Assembly: GCF_014201905.1 (NCBI RefSeq)
Contig: NZ_JACHFM010000002.1
Location: 620,001 to 684,000 of the forward strand
Source: Amaricoccus macauensis
GTDB taxonomy: Bacteria > Pseudomonadota > Alphaproteobacteria > Rhodobacterales > Rhodobacteraceae
Direction of reading: 5' to 3'
DNA length: 64,000 nucleotides
Position 1 is the stretch's first letter, and the number at the start of each line of letters is the position of its first letter. The notes beneath the pieces were generated by a model. It saw only the letters and a list, made by a program, of their open reading frames with translations, was not told the origin of the DNA and made no database searches. The position numbers and the translations under genes are program-made. Shown here piece by piece: positions 28,926 through 38,146 of the stretch.

Positions 28926-28954
28926 TTGACATTGGACGTGAATAATATTTAACT
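28926..28954 (+). promoter_or_regulatory. Putative sigma-70-type promoter of DMFase-like gene
   Basis: TTGACA (28926-28931) and TTAACT (28949-28954) are spaced by 17 bases. Just downstream, CTACTC/GAGTAG forms a 6-bp hairpin at 28953-28972 in the expected 5' leader. Confidence 0.5.
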
Positions 28955-29057
28955 ACTCCCGTTAGAGAGTAGCAGGGTCTGATGGCGGCCGGGTTTGTCG
29001 CCATTGCGGTTTGAGGGAGCCGCCGCCCTGCTCGAGCGAGTGGGGGAGTGTGGTACT

Positions 29058-32000
29058 TTGAACAAGATCGTTGACGAGAATGCCATCATCGAGGGGCGTG
29101 CTCCGAAGTCCTATTGGGATGTCGAGCACAGCAACCGGATCGAGGGCTTTGCCACCGACATGAGCGTCAATGCAGGGACGCGGGTGGACTTCAAGATCAA
29201 CGTCAACGACGTTGCTGGCAGCGATTACAAGGTTGAGATATTTCGCCTCGGCTACTACGGCGGCGATGGCGCCCGCGAGGTTGCCGAGTGGACCAACACC
29301 AACGCCACCGTGCAGGTGGACGCGCTCTATGACGCGACCCGCGGGATGGTGGACGCCGGCAACTGGTCGGTGACCGACAGCTGGCAGGTGCCCGACGACG
29401 CGGTCTCGGGCGTCTACCTCGCGAGGTTGCAGCGGCTCGATGCCAACGGCAACGCGATCGACGGCGCGGTCAACCAGATCCCGTTCATCGTCCGCAATGA
29501 CGGCGAGAAGCACGACATCGTGCTGCAGACCTCCGACACCACCTGGCAGGCCTACAACGGCTGGGGCGGCAACAACGGCCATGTGGGCGCCAACCTCTAC
29601 GGCGATCCGAGCGGCCGGGTCGACTGGGACCCGATCGAGGGGGCTGGAGCCCATTCGCAGGACCGCGCCTACGCTGTCAGCTACAATCGCCCGCTCATCA
29701 CGGACACCGGCGAGAGCACCGCGTCCGGGCCGCAGGACTATCTCTTTGGCGCGGACTATGCCGCGATCCACTGGCTCGAAAAGAACGGCTACGACGTCTC
29801 CTACATCTCCGGCGTCGATACCGATCGGCTGGGCGCGTCCTATCTCGAGAACTACAAGGCCTTCCTCTCCGTCGGCCATGACGAGTACTGGTCCGGGGGC
29901 CAGCGCGCCAACGTCGAGGCGGCGCGCGACGCAGGCGTGAACCTGCTCTTCTGGAGCGGCAACGAAGTCTACTGGAAGACCCGCTGGGAGACCTCGATCA
30001 GCGCCGACGGCACCGAGTACCGCACGCTCGTCTGCTACAAGGAAACCCTCGCGGTCGCCGACCCGAACGCGGGGCCGGAGGACTATTACAACCTCGATCC
30101 CAGCGATATCTGGACCGGCACCTGGCGCGATGTCCGTTTCCACGGCAATCCGCTCGCCGGTGGCGGCAACCCGGCCGACGTCGATCCGATCACCGGGCTC
30201 TGCCCCTATTGCCACTGCGGCGAGAACGCGCTGACCGGCCAGCTCTTCGGGCCGGACGGCACCGGCCAGTTCGGCGGCGCGCTCGATGTCCCGGCGGAAT
30301 ACGCCGGTCTCCGGGTCTGGCGGGATACCACCGTCGCGAACGGCGGCAAGCTCGACATCGCGCCCGGTATCCTTGGCTACGAGTGGGACACCTCGCCCGA
30401 TGATCTGCTTCGGCCCGCCGGCCTCGTCAAGCTTTCGGGCACGACGATCCCGTGGGACGGCATCCTGATCGACCAAGGCAACAACATCTCCCCCGGCATG
30501 GCCACCCACAACCTGTCGCTCTACCGCACCGAGAGCGGTTCCCTGGTCTTCGGCGCCGGCACCACCTTCTGGAGCTGGGGCCTGAGCGACATGCACGACA
30601 GCTCGCCCTACGGCGCGCAGATCGAGAATACCGACCTGCAGCAGTTCACCATCAACATGTTCGCCGACATGGGGATCCAGCCGGGCGTCACCGACGCGAT
30701 GCTGATCTCCCAGGGGCTGAAGCGGGCGAGCGCGTCGGATGATCACGTGGCGGCGACCGCCTCCATCGACGAGTCCCAGGGGCACCTCGCCGCGCTGTCG
30801 CCGGTGACGATCACCGGCACCGCGACCGATGACGACCACAACGCCCAGACCCGGGACGGCAAGGTCGCGGTGGTCGAGGTCTCGGTCGACGGAGGGACCA
30901 CGTGGCGGGTGGCGAGCACCACCGACGGTTGGGCGACCTGGAGCTACACCTGGCAGCCGGCGAGCGAGGGCAACTACACCGTGCTTGCCCGCGCGATTGA
31001 CGACAGTCTCAACATCTCGAGCATTGTCTCGGATCGCCAGACCCTCGCGGTCGGCGCGCCCGATTACTACAGCTTCTTCAACGGCACGGCGCCGAAGAGC
31101 GACGCCGCGACGCTGCACAACGACGGTGCGGCGGTCGAGCTCGGCATGCGCTTCAGCGTTGACCAGGCGGGTCAGGTGACGGAACTGAAGTACTGGCGCT
31201 CGAGCCTCGACGCCGGCGACACCGACGTCCGGGAAGGGCACCTCTGGCGCGCCGACGGGACGCTTCTCGGCACGGTCCAGTTCAAGTCGTCGGCGGGCGA
31301 CGCCGGCTGGCAGACCGCAACGCTCGCCACGCCTGTCGCGCTGCAGGCTGGCGTGGAATACATCGTCTCCTATCGCACAGCCGACAACTACGTGGCTTCG
31401 AACGGCTTCTTCGGGGCGGATCGTGAGCAGGCGTTCGACGGGCTCGACAACGACTCGTTCTGGGGCCCCTACGGCGTCGTCCGCTCACCGATGAGCGGCA
31501 CCGGTGGCGGCAACGGCGTCTATGGCTATGGCACAGGCATGCCGAATGCGAGCTGGGCGTCGTCGAACTACTGGGTGGATCTCACCTTCGATCCGGCCGA
31601 TCCGGCAACCAATCATGCGCCGGAGATCACGTCGCCGGTGAGCTTCACCGTGGCGGAAAACCGCGCGAGCGTCGGCCTCGTGACCGCGACGGACGCGGAC
31701 GGCAACGCGATCACCTACGGGATCAGCGGCGGCGCCGACGCGGCCCGGTTCAAGATCAACGCCCAGACGGGCCAGCTCTCCTTCATCCAGACGCCGAATT
31801 TCGAGCTGCCGATGGATGCCAATGGCGACAACCTCTACCAGGTGAGGGTGACCGCCAGCGACGGCATTGCCGCCGCGGTGACAAAGGCTCTGACGATCGG
31901 TGTCACCGACGTCGACGAACGGGGGTACATCTCGCACGCGTTCCAGGCTGGCGCGGCGCCCACGACGGTCGAGACGGGCGACCCGACCGACTATGAGCTC

Positions 32001-33770
32001 GGGATGCGGTTCCAGTCGAACGCCTCGGGCCACGTCACCGAACTTCGCTATTTCCGCGGCGCCGCGGACGCCAACGACAGCGATACCCGCACGCTCACGC
32101 TCTGGACCGCGAGCGGCGAGAGACTCGGGCAGGCGACCATCACCTCGGCTGTCGGCGCCACCGGCTGGCAGACGGCGACGCTGGCGACGGCGATCGGGCT
32201 TTCGGCGAACACCACTTACGTCGTCTCCTACGGGACCACCGACAACTACGCCTATACCGGCGGCTGGTTCGGCACGGAGCACCCGAGCAACGACGGCGTG
32301 CTTTCGGGGCTCGCCGGCGTATTCTCGGCGGGGCCGGGCTCGTTTCCGACCATGGCCTATGGCTCGACGAACTACTGGGTGGATGTCACCTTCCGGCAGA
32401 GCCTGAACGGTGCGCCGAGGATCGCTTCCATCGTCGCGCCTGCGACGAACGAGGATGCCGCCGCCGTGGCGATCAATCTGCTCGCAGGCGCGAGCGATCC
32501 CGACGGCGACACGTTGAGCCTGGCGGGGCCGGTTGCCGTCACGTCGTCCAACAGCAGCCGGACCGTGGCCTTCACGGTTTCGGCGGCGGGCGTCCTCACG
32601 CTCAATCCCGGCCAGTTCGGTGATCTTGCCGGCGGCCAGTCGGAGACCGTGACCATCAGCTACGCGATCACCGATGGCCAGCATGCGGGCGTGGCCAATA
32701 CCGCGACGATCGTCATCGAGGGCCGTGATGAGGCGGGGCTGGTCCTGACCGGCAACTACTGGCGGAACTCCCTCACCGGGACCGCCGGCAATGACCTGAT
32801 CCGCGGCCTGCAAAGCGACGACACCTTGCTCGGCAACGGCGGCAACGACACGCTCGACGGCGGTACCGGCAGGGACCGGATCGACGGTGGTGCCGGCAAC
32901 GATCTCATCCTGGTGCGCACGACCGAGATGCAGGGTGACACGATCGCCGGCGGCACTGGCACCGATACGCTGAAGATCGACGGGTCCTCCAATCTGGTGG
33001 TGAGCACGCTGAGCGGCGTCAGCGGCGTCGAAATCCTCGACGGCTCAGGCAGGGGTCTGCAGGGCACGTCCTACTCCGACGTCCTCAGCCTCGCCGGCTT
33101 CGAGACGGTGACGGGCCTCACCGGTGTCCATGGTCTCGCCGGCAACGACAGTCTGGTCGGGAGTGCCAGCGCGGACACGCTCGACGGCGGGAGTGGCATC
33201 GATACCGTGCGGGGCGGGGCCGGCAACGACACCATCATGATCCGCGGCAATAATGCCCAAAGGGACCTGATGGATGGCGGAGAGGGCCAGGACCGCATCG
33301 TCATCAACCCGGCCGGCGGGGCCGTCACCATCGAGCACTCGAGCCGGATTTCCGGGATCGAGACGATCGATGGCCAGGGCGCCGGCATTCAGGGCACGAG
33401 CGGCGCGAACCTGCTCGACTTCTCGAAGGTCGACCTCGTCAACGTCGCGCGCATCAACGGCCACTACGGCTGGGACACCCTCGCGGGCGGCACCGGCAAC
33501 GACACCCTGACCGGTGGTTCGGGGAATGACACGTTCCTCTTCCATTCCGGCGACGTGTCGGGAGACGACCTGATCACCGACTTCGACGCGAGCGGCAACG
33601 ACGTGATCAATCTCCGGGGCTATTCGGAGACCACGTATCTCGCTCAGGCCGTGAGCTTCGACGCGCTCGGGGCGCTCATTGATCTCTCCGAGATCGGCGG
33701 GCACGGTACGATCCGGCTGGCCGGGGTCTCGACACTGTCGTTCGGACAGGAGGATTTCATCTTCAGCTGA
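29058..33770 (+). CDS. Giant secreted protein: DMFase-like domain, two DUF4082, cadherin-like, RTX tail
   Basis: The 1570-residue product is modular. Residues about 20-560 resemble the large (beta) subunit of N,N-dimethylformamidase: RLGYYGGDGAREVA, QTSDTTWQAYNGWGG, YAVSYNRPL, KNGYDVSYISGVD, SVGHDEYWSGGQR, LLFWSGNEVYWKTRW and GYEWDTSPDD. An Ig-like segment follows (about 575-670). Then come a DUF4082 module (about 680-845, PDYYSFFNGTAPKSD), a cadherin-like module (about 850-950), a second DUF4082 module (about 955-1110), another cadherin-like stretch and RTX repeats from about 1230, ending in an RTX tail. There is no signal peptide, so type I secretion is likely. TTG 29058 is chosen because GGGGGAG lies 9 bases upstream; the frame opens at TTG 28995. 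An amide-hydrolase or carbohydrate-related activity is possible but unproven. Confidence 0.82.
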   Translation: MNKIVDENAIIEGRAPKSYWDVEHSNRIEGFATDMSVNAGTRVDFKINVNDVAGSDYKVEIFRLGYYGGDGAREVAEWTNTNATVQVDALYDATRGMVDAGNWSVTDSWQVPDDAVSGVYLARLQRLDANGNAIDGAVNQIPFIVRNDGEKHDIVLQTSDTTWQAYNGWGGNNGHVGANLYGDPSGRVDWDPIEGAGAHSQDRAYAVSYNRPLITDTGESTASGPQDYLFGADYAAIHWLEKNGYDVSYISGVDTDRLGASYLENYKAFLSVGHDEYWSGGQRANVEAARDAGVNLLFWSGNEVYWKTRWETSISADGTEYRTLVCYKETLAVADPNAGPEDYYNLDPSDIWTGTWRDVRFHGNPLAGGGNPADVDPITGLCPYCHCGENALTGQLFGPDGTGQFGGALDVPAEYAGLRVWRDTTVANGGKLDIAPGILGYEWDTSPDDLLRPAGLVKLSGTTIPWDGILIDQGNNISPGMATHNLSLYRTESGSLVFGAGTTFWSWGLSDMHDSSPYGAQIENTDLQQFTINMFADMGIQPGVTDAMLISQGLKRASASDDHVAATASIDESQGHLAALSPVTITGTATDDDHNAQTRDGKVAVVEVSVDGGTTWRVASTTDGWATWSYTWQPASEGNYTVLARAIDDSLNISSIVSDRQTLAVGAPDYYSFFNGTAPKSDAATLHNDGAAVELGMRFSVDQAGQVTELKYWRSSLDAGDTDVREGHLWRADGTLLGTVQFKSSAGDAGWQTATLATPVALQAGVEYIVSYRTADNYVASNGFFGADREQAFDGLDNDSFWGPYGVVRSPMSGTGGGNGVYGYGTGMPNASWASSNYWVDLTFDPADPATNHAPEITSPVSFTVAENRASVGLVTATDADGNAITYGISGGADAARFKINAQTGQLSFIQTPNFELPMDANGDNLYQVRVTASDGIAAAVTKALTIGVTDVDERGYISHAFQAGAAPTTVETGDPTDYELGMRFQSNASGHVTELRYFRGAADANDSDTRTLTLWTASGERLGQATITSAVGATGWQTATLATAIGLSANTTYVVSYGTTDNYAYTGGWFGTEHPSNDGVLSGLAGVFSAGPGSFPTMAYGSTNYWVDVTFRQSLNGAPRIASIVAPATNEDAAAVAINLLAGASDPDGDTLSLAGPVAVTSSNSSRTVAFTVSAAGVLTLNPGQFGDLAGGQSETVTISYAITDGQHAGVANTATIVIEGRDEAGLVLTGNYWRNSLTGTAGNDLIRGLQSDDTLLGNGGNDTLDGGTGRDRIDGGAGNDLILVRTTEMQGDTIAGGTGTDTLKIDGSSNLVVSTLSGVSGVEILDGSGRGLQGTSYSDVLSLAGFETVTGLTGVHGLAGNDSLVGSASADTLDGGSGIDTVRGGAGNDTIMIRGNNAQRDLMDGGEGQDRIVINPAGGAVTIEHSSRISGIETIDGQGAGIQGTSGANLLDFSKVDLVNVARINGHYGWDTLAGGTGNDTLTGGSGNDTFLFHSGDVSGDDLITDFDASGNDVINLRGYSETTYLAQAVSFDALGALIDLSEIGGHGTIRLAGVSTLSFGQEDFIFS

Positions 33771-33846
33771 AGTGCCCCCCTGTGCGCCTCGCGGTTGCGT
33801 GCTACGTCTGTGAGCAGGCGGACAGGACGCATCGCGGGGGGCATCC

Positions 33847-34602
33847 ATGTCAGGGCTGAGCGAGGCAGCGCGGGCGCGTCTGGCGGAGATCGCTGCACGG
33901 CACGGCGTCACACCCGAGACAGCCGGACATGTCCTCGAGGCCCTGCGCGGGGGCGCCGGTGAGCGGGCGCGGTTTGATGTGCCGGAGCTCGGCGGCGTGG
34001 GGCAGTGGGCGCGCGACGGCTCGGTCATCACGGGCGACATGCTCGACACCGATCTCAAGGCGCGCGTCGATGCGCTCTGCCGCGAACTCGCTCCCCTCGT
34101 GACCCTGCCCGGTCTCGCAGAACCGGAGGCGCCGCGCTCGGATCCGAAGATCGGCGGAGGTGTGGGCAGCGGCTGGCCGACCTGGCCAGGAGTGGCGTCG
34201 GCCAGCGGTGCGCAGAACGACCTGCGCTACGCGGTCTTTCCGGGCCGTCGCCGGCTTGCGGTGGCTCGGGGGGAGGCGATGACGGCTCATTGCGTCGGTG
34301 AGCCCGCGACCGGAGGTGTGTCGCGTTCCGATGGCACGCCGCGGAGCGTCACCGGCCGGTCCGGATCGGTCAGTGCCGGTGACTGCCCGGATGACCGTCC
34401 AGTCGTCGAACCGCGGGGGGCCAGCACGGGTGCCGGCGCGCCGACGGCTGAGGAGGCTGGGAGGCGCGGAGCCCCGGCGGCGCCAACGCGGTTGGCCGAC
34501 CCGGTCGTCCTGATCGAGCGGCTCGCGGATCTTCATGCGCGAGGCATCCTGACGGACGGGGAGTTCGCGAAAAAGAAGGCGGAACTCCTCGCCCGGCTCT
34601 GA
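33847..34602 (+). CDS. SHOCT domain-containing protein
   Basis: The 251-residue product has no membrane segment. Residues about 1-95 have no recognised family ([20 protein letters not shown], a helical segment, then [24 protein letters not shown]). The middle (about 95-210) is low-complexity and rich in G, S, R, P. The C-terminal 33 residues are a SHOCT motif ([31 protein letters not shown] split by its usual Gly turn). SHOCT is a short oligomerisation domain of unknown specific role. An ATG with GGGGGG about 8 bases upstream supports the start. Confidence 0.75.
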   Translation: MSGLSEAARARLAEIAARHGVTPETAGHVLEALRGGAGERARFDVPELGGVGQWARDGSVITGDMLDTDLKARVDALCRELAPLVTLPGLAEPEAPRSDPKIGGGVGSGWPTWPGVASASGAQNDLRYAVFPGRRRLAVARGEAMTAHCVGEPATGGVSRSDGTPRSVTGRSGSVSAGDCPDDRPVVEPRGASTGAGAPTAEEAGRRGAPAAPTRLADPVVLIERLADLHARGILTDGEFAKKKAELLARL

Positions 34603-34690
34603 CGGGGGTGCGGATCGCGGATGCGGACGCGTTTTGCATTCACCCCGAGGCCGGGCTATCAGACGCGCGACAAATCCCGGAATCGAGCCC

Positions 34691-35413
34691 ATGATCCTCT
34701 ATCCCGCCATCGACCTGAAGGACGGCCAGTGCGTGCGGCTGCTGCGCGGCGACATGCAGGCTGCGACCGTGTTCGGCGACGACCCCGCGGCGCAGGCCCG
34801 GGCGTTCGCCGCGGCGGGCTGCGAGTGGCTGCATATCGTCGACCTGAACGGCGCCTTCGCCGGGCGCCCGGTCAACGGCGACGCGGTGAGCGCGATCCTC
34901 GGGGCGGTGGCGGTCCCGGTGCAGCTGGGTGGCGGCATCCGCGATCGCGCGGCGATCGAGGGTTGGCTGGAGGCTGGCGTGGCGCGGGTGATCCTCGGCA
35001 CCGTGGCTCTGCGCGACCCCGGTCTCGTCCGCGAGGCCGCGCGGGCCAATCCCGGCCGGGTGGCGGTGGGGATCGATGCGAGGGACGGCATGGTGGCCGT
35101 CGAGGGCTGGGCGGAGACCTCGGACGTGACGGCGACCGATCTCGCGCGCCGCTTCGAGGACGCGGGCGTCGCGGCGATCATCTACACCGATATCGACCGG
35201 GACGGCGCGATGCAGGGCCCGAATGTGGCGGCGACCGCGGCGCTGGCGCGCGCGGTCTCGATCCCGGTGATCGCGAGTGGCGGCGTCTCGTCGCTCGACG
35301 ACCTACGGGCATTGAAGGAGAGCGGTGCGCCGCTCGATGGGGCGATCTCGGGGCGCGCGCTCTACGAGGGCCGGCTCGACCTGCGGGAAGCCGTCCGGTT
35401 TCTGGCGGCGTGA
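34691..35413 (+). CDS. hisA: HisA, ProFAR isomerase
   Basis: HisA isomerises ProFAR to PRFAR, the fourth step of histidine synthesis. The 240-residue TIM barrel starts [20 protein letters not shown] with the catalytic Asp in AIDLK. It contains [16 protein letters not shown] and [15 protein letters not shown] with the second catalytic Asp, and VIASGGVSS binding the phosphate. ATG 34691 begins the conserved N-terminus. hisF follows after 10 bases and hisE overlaps hisF, so hisAFE is one unit. Confidence 0.97.
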   Translation: MILYPAIDLKDGQCVRLLRGDMQAATVFGDDPAAQARAFAAAGCEWLHIVDLNGAFAGRPVNGDAVSAILGAVAVPVQLGGGIRDRAAIEGWLEAGVARVILGTVALRDPGLVREAARANPGRVAVGIDARDGMVAVEGWAETSDVTATDLARRFEDAGVAAIIYTDIDRDGAMQGPNVAATAALARAVSIPVIASGGVSSLDDLRALKESGAPLDGAISGRALYEGRLDLREAVRFLAA

Positions 35414-35423
35414 GGGGGACGGG

Positions 35424-36185
35424 ATGCTGAAGGTCCGGGTGATCCCCTGCCTCGACGTCAAGGAGGGCCGCGTCGTCAAGGGCGTGAACTTCGTCGATCT
35501 GATCGATGCCGGTGATCCGGTCGAGGCGGCGCGGGCCTATGACGCGGCGGGGGCGGACGAGCTCTGCTTTCTCGACATCGCGGCGAGCCAGGAGAACCGC
35601 GGCACGCTGCTCGACCTCGCGCGCCGGACGGCGGAGCAGTGCTTCATGCCGCTGACCGTCGGCGGTGGCGTGCGGACGCCCGAGGATGTGCGCGCGCTGT
35701 TGCTGGCCGGTGCCGACAAGGTGAGCTTCAACACCGCCGCAGTGGCGAACCCCGACGTGATCGGCCATGCGGCCGAGAAGTTCGGCGCGCAGTGCATCAC
35801 CGTGGCGATCGACGCAAAGACCGTGGCGCCGGGGCGGTGGGAGATCTTCACCCACGGCGGCACGCGGGAGACCGGCATTGACGCGGTCGCCTTTGCCCGC
35901 GAGATGGCGCGGCGCGGGGCAGGGGAGATCCTGCTCACCTCGATGGATCGCGACGGCACGCGGGCCGGATACAACCTCCCCCTGACCCGGGCGATCGCCG
36001 ACGCCGTCCCGATCCCGGTGATCGCCAGCGGCGGCGTGGGGTCGCTCGAGCATCTGGTCGAGGGCGTGACCGAGGGCCACGCCTCGGCGGTGCTCGCGGC
36101 GTCGATCTTTCACTTCGGGCAATTCTCCATCGGCGAGGCCAAGGCGGCGATGGCGGCGGCGGGCATTCCGGTGAGGCTGACATGA
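35424..36185 (+). CDS. hisF: HisF, imidazole glycerol phosphate synthase cyclase
   Basis: HisF takes ammonia from HisH and converts PRFAR to imidazole glycerol phosphate and AICAR. The 253-residue barrel starts [22 protein letters not shown] with the catalytic Asp in CLDV. It has [47 protein letters not shown] with the second catalytic Asp, and VIASGGVGS. It overlaps hisE by 4 bases (ATGA). hisH is not in the window. Confidence 0.97.
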   Translation: MLKVRVIPCLDVKEGRVVKGVNFVDLIDAGDPVEAARAYDAAGADELCFLDIAASQENRGTLLDLARRTAEQCFMPLTVGGGVRTPEDVRALLLAGADKVSFNTAAVANPDVIGHAAEKFGAQCITVAIDAKTVAPGRWEIFTHGGTRETGIDAVAFAREMARRGAGEILLTSMDRDGTRAGYNLPLTRAIADAVPIPVIASGGVGSLEHLVEGVTEGHASAVLAASIFHFGQFSIGEAKAAMAAAGIPVRLT

Positions 36186-36499
36186 GCGAGGTTCTGGCGC
36201 GGCTCTGGGCGACGGTCGAGGCGCGGGCGGGTGCCGACCCGGCGAGTTCGCACACCGCGGCGATGCTCGCGAAGGGCCGGGGGAAATGCGCCGAGAAGTT
36301 CGGGGAGGAGGCCGTCGAGGCGATCGTCGCGGCGGCCTCGGGCGATGCGGCGGGGCTGACCCACGAAGCCGCCGACGTGCTCTATCACCTTCAGGTCATG
36401 CTGAAGGCCGCCGGCGTGCCCTGGGACGCGGTGCTCACGGAGCTCGAACGGCGCGAGGGGCGCTCGGGGATCGCGGAGAAGGCGAGCCGCCCGCGCTGA
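36182..36499 (+). CDS. hisE: HisE, phosphoribosyl-ATP pyrophosphatase
   Basis: HisE hydrolyses PR-ATP to PR-AMP, the second step of histidine synthesis. The 105-residue all-helical MazG-like protein has the metal-binding pattern [17 protein letters not shown], then [13 protein letters not shown]. It is a stand-alone HisE, not fused to HisI. Its ATG overlaps the hisF stop. The transcript probably ends before the structured RNAs at 36588, though I saw no clear terminator. Confidence 0.95.
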   Translation: MSEVLARLWATVEARAGADPASSHTAAMLAKGRGKCAEKFGEEAVEAIVAAASGDAAGLTHEAADVLYHLQVMLKAAGVPWDAVLTELERREGRSGIAEKASRPR

Positions 36500-36587
36500 C
36501 GGCAGGGCGCCCGGCAGGCCCGACGCGGTCGTGCTCGCGCGCCTCAGACAGTTCTTGCATATTGCAGGAAGACGTGGCACATGATGC

Positions 36588-36660
36588 GTGTGCTCGTGGC
36601 CGTAGGGCGCGGTTCCTTCGATTCGAATCGCAAACCGCACCCGCCTCTTTCCCGAGCACA
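36588..36660 (+). ncRNA. Candidate Y RNA 1 (Ro-binding small RNA)
   Basis: The 8-bp closing stem is TGTGCTCG (36589-36596) with CGAGCACA (36653-36660). Inside are a 1x7 internal loop (T opposite TCTTTCC), GGC:GCC pairs, a CGTA bulge, then GGG-C-GCGGTT paired with AACCGC-A-CCC. The apical loop contains TTCGAATC, like a tRNA T-loop, recalling the tRNA-mimic part of YrlA-type Y RNAs. The same bulge, internal loop and blocks GTGGCCGTAGGG, CGGTTNCTTCG and CGCCTCWTTCCC recur in the RNA that abuts it. It sits directly upstream of the Ro60 ortholog gene. The fold was drawn by eye; exact ends and strand are inferred. Confidence 0.7.
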
Positions 36661-36752
36661 TCGGAGCGCCGGGTGGCCGTAGGGATCGGTTACTTCGCAT
36701 CAACTGCAGAGCGCCTACGTGCCGGTCTCGCCTCATTCCCCCGGCGCTCCGA
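36661..36752 (+). ncRNA. Candidate Y RNA 2 (Ro-binding small RNA)
   Basis: A perfect 13-bp closing stem pairs TCGGAGCGCCGGG (36661-36673) with CCCGGCGCTCCGA (36740-36752). The interior repeats RNA 1: T opposite TCATTCC, GGC:GCC, CGTA bulge, then GGGATCGG paired with CCGGTCTC (8 pairs, two of them G-U). The 5' block aligns with RNA 1 at 22 of 25 positions at a 77-base offset. The closing stems differ in sequence but both pair perfectly, which is compensatory evidence for structure. The 32-base apical loop is longer than in RNA 1. It could be a separate RNA or the second module of one tandem transcript. Confidence 0.72.
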
Positions 36753-36764
36753 TGTGGACGGCCA

Positions 36765-36784
36765 CGGCTTCTCCAAAGGAGCCG
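36765..36784 (+). promoter_or_regulatory. Hairpin covering the rsr ribosome-binding site
   Basis: CGG-CTT-CTCC pairs with GGAG-CCG around AAA (7 bp with a 3-base bulge). The 3' arm contains the AGGAG that precedes the rsr ATG at 36788. It could limit translation. Small and predicted by eye. Confidence 0.35.
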
Positions 36785-36787
36785 AAG

Positions 36788-38146
36788 ATGCGACTGAACA
36801 CTGCTGCCGGCTTCGCCACCCACGAGGGCGGCCGCGCCGCGCCCCTGACCCCGATGCAGGCGCTGCGCCGGTCGGTCATGTCCTGCCTGCTCTGGGAGCG
36901 GGAATTCTACGAGGACGGCGAGGAGATCGCCGGCCGGATCGCGCGCCTCGCGGCGGCGGTGCCGGCGGCCGATCTCGCCGCGCTGGCGGTCGAGGTGCGC
37001 GTGGAGGCGAAGCTCCGCCACGCGCCGCTCCTGCTCCTGTCCGTCCTTGCCGAGACCGGTCATGGCCGGATGGTCGCGGACGCGATTGCCGAAACCATCG
37101 CGCGAGCCGACGAGATGGGCGAGTTCCTCACGATCCATGCGGCGCGCAAGGGCGTCTTGCCCGGGGGCCTGAAGGCGAAGGGCGTTCTGACCAAGCAGGT
37201 CCGCCTCGGTCTCGCGCGGGCGCTCGGCAAGTTCGACGCCTACCAGCTCGCCAAGTATGACCGGGACGCCGCCGTGAAGATCCGCGACGTGATCCGCCTC
37301 GCCCGGCCCCGCCCGGCCGATGCGGCGCAATCGGCGCTCTGGAAGGCGGCGGTCGAGCGGTCGCTGCCGGTGCCCGACACCTGGGAGGTGGCGCTCTCGG
37401 GTGGTGCGGACAAGCGCGAGACCTTCACCCGGCTGCTGGAGGAGCGGAAGCTTGGCTACCTCGCGTTGCTCCGCAATCTGCGCAACATGGCGGAGGCGGG
37501 CGTGGATCCGGGCCTGATGCGGGAGGCGATCATTGCCCGCCGTGGTGCGCAGAACGTGCTGCCCTTCCGCTATGTGGCGGCGGCGCGGGCCTGTCCGCAG
37601 ATGGAGCCGGCGCTCGACGAGGCGCTGTCGGAGGCCGTGCTCGAATCGCCGGTGCTGCCGGGCCGGACCGTGGTTCTGGTGGACGTGTCGGGGTCGATGG
37701 AGGTGCCCCTGTCGCTGCGCTCCGACCTGACACGCCTCGATGCAGCGGCGACGCTCGCCTCTGTCATCCACGGCGAGCGCCGCGTGTTCTCGTTCGCGTC
37801 GGGAAACGCCCGGTACCGGGAGGACATCTGGAACGGGAAGCCGATTCTCGTGGAGGTTCCGCCGCGGCTCGGCATGGCCGGTGTCGATGCGATCGACACG
37901 TCGCAGTTCCACGGCGGCACGATGCTGGGGCAGGCGGTGCTGGAGGCGAACGCCATCCCGCATGACCGGCTGATCGTCATCACCGACGAGCAGAGCGAGG
38001 ACCCGGTGCCCGAGCCCGTCGCCCGGCACGCCTACGTCATCAACGTCGCCTCGGCGCGCCATGGCGTCGGCTATGGCCGCTGGACCCACATCGACGGGTT
38101 CAGCGAGACCGTCCTGCGCTGGATCGGCGCGTTCGAGCGCGCATGA
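36788..38146 (+). CDS. rsr: Ro60 ortholog Rsr: TROVE and von Willebrand A RNA-binding protein
   Basis: Bacterial Ro60 proteins are HEAT-repeat rings that bind Y RNAs and misfolded RNA and guide exonucleases such as PNPase. The 452-residue product has a TROVE domain (about 10-285): MQALRRSVMSCLLWEREFYEDG, RHAPLLLLSVLAETG, GVLTKQVRLGLARALGKFDAYQLAKY and LRNLRNMAEAGVDPGLM. The vWA domain begins with a MIDAS motif DVSGSM at residue 299, then HGGTMLGQAV and IVITDEQSED. ATG 36788 follows AAAGGAG and begins the family-like N-terminus. Upstream are two tandem Y-like RNAs; its stop overlaps a small downstream gene. Shorter than animal Ro60, as usual in bacteria. No rtcBA/RtcR is in the window. Confidence 0.93.
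   Translation: MRLNTAAGFATHEGGRAAPLTPMQALRRSVMSCLLWEREFYEDGEEIAGRIARLAAAVPAADLAALAVEVRVEAKLRHAPLLLLSVLAETGHGRMVADAIAETIARADEMGEFLTIHAARKGVLPGGLKAKGVLTKQVRLGLARALGKFDAYQLAKYDRDAAVKIRDVIRLARPRPADAAQSALWKAAVERSLPVPDTWEVALSGGADKRETFTRLLEERKLGYLALLRNLRNMAEAGVDPGLMREAIIARRGAQNVLPFRYVAAARACPQMEPALDEALSEAVLESPVLPGRTVVLVDVSGSMEVPLSLRSDLTRLDAAATLASVIHGERRVFSFASGNARYREDIWNGKPILVEVPPRLGMAGVDAIDTSQFHGGTMLGQAVLEANAIPHDRLIVITDEQSEDPVPEPVARHAYVINVASARHGVGYGRWTHIDGFSETVLRWIGAFERA

Noticed and set aside
28962-31241. A 759-codon minus-strand frame opposite the giant RTX gene.
   Set aside because: Arginine/valine-rich shadow translation; the plus strand has clear domains.
36575-36588. TGGCAC followed by TGC before Y RNA 1, resembling a sigma-54 promoter (attractive because enterobacterial rsr loci use RtcR and sigma-54).
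   Set aside because: The spacing between the GG and GC elements is 2 bases too short; sigma-54 spacing is strict, and no RtcR gene is near.
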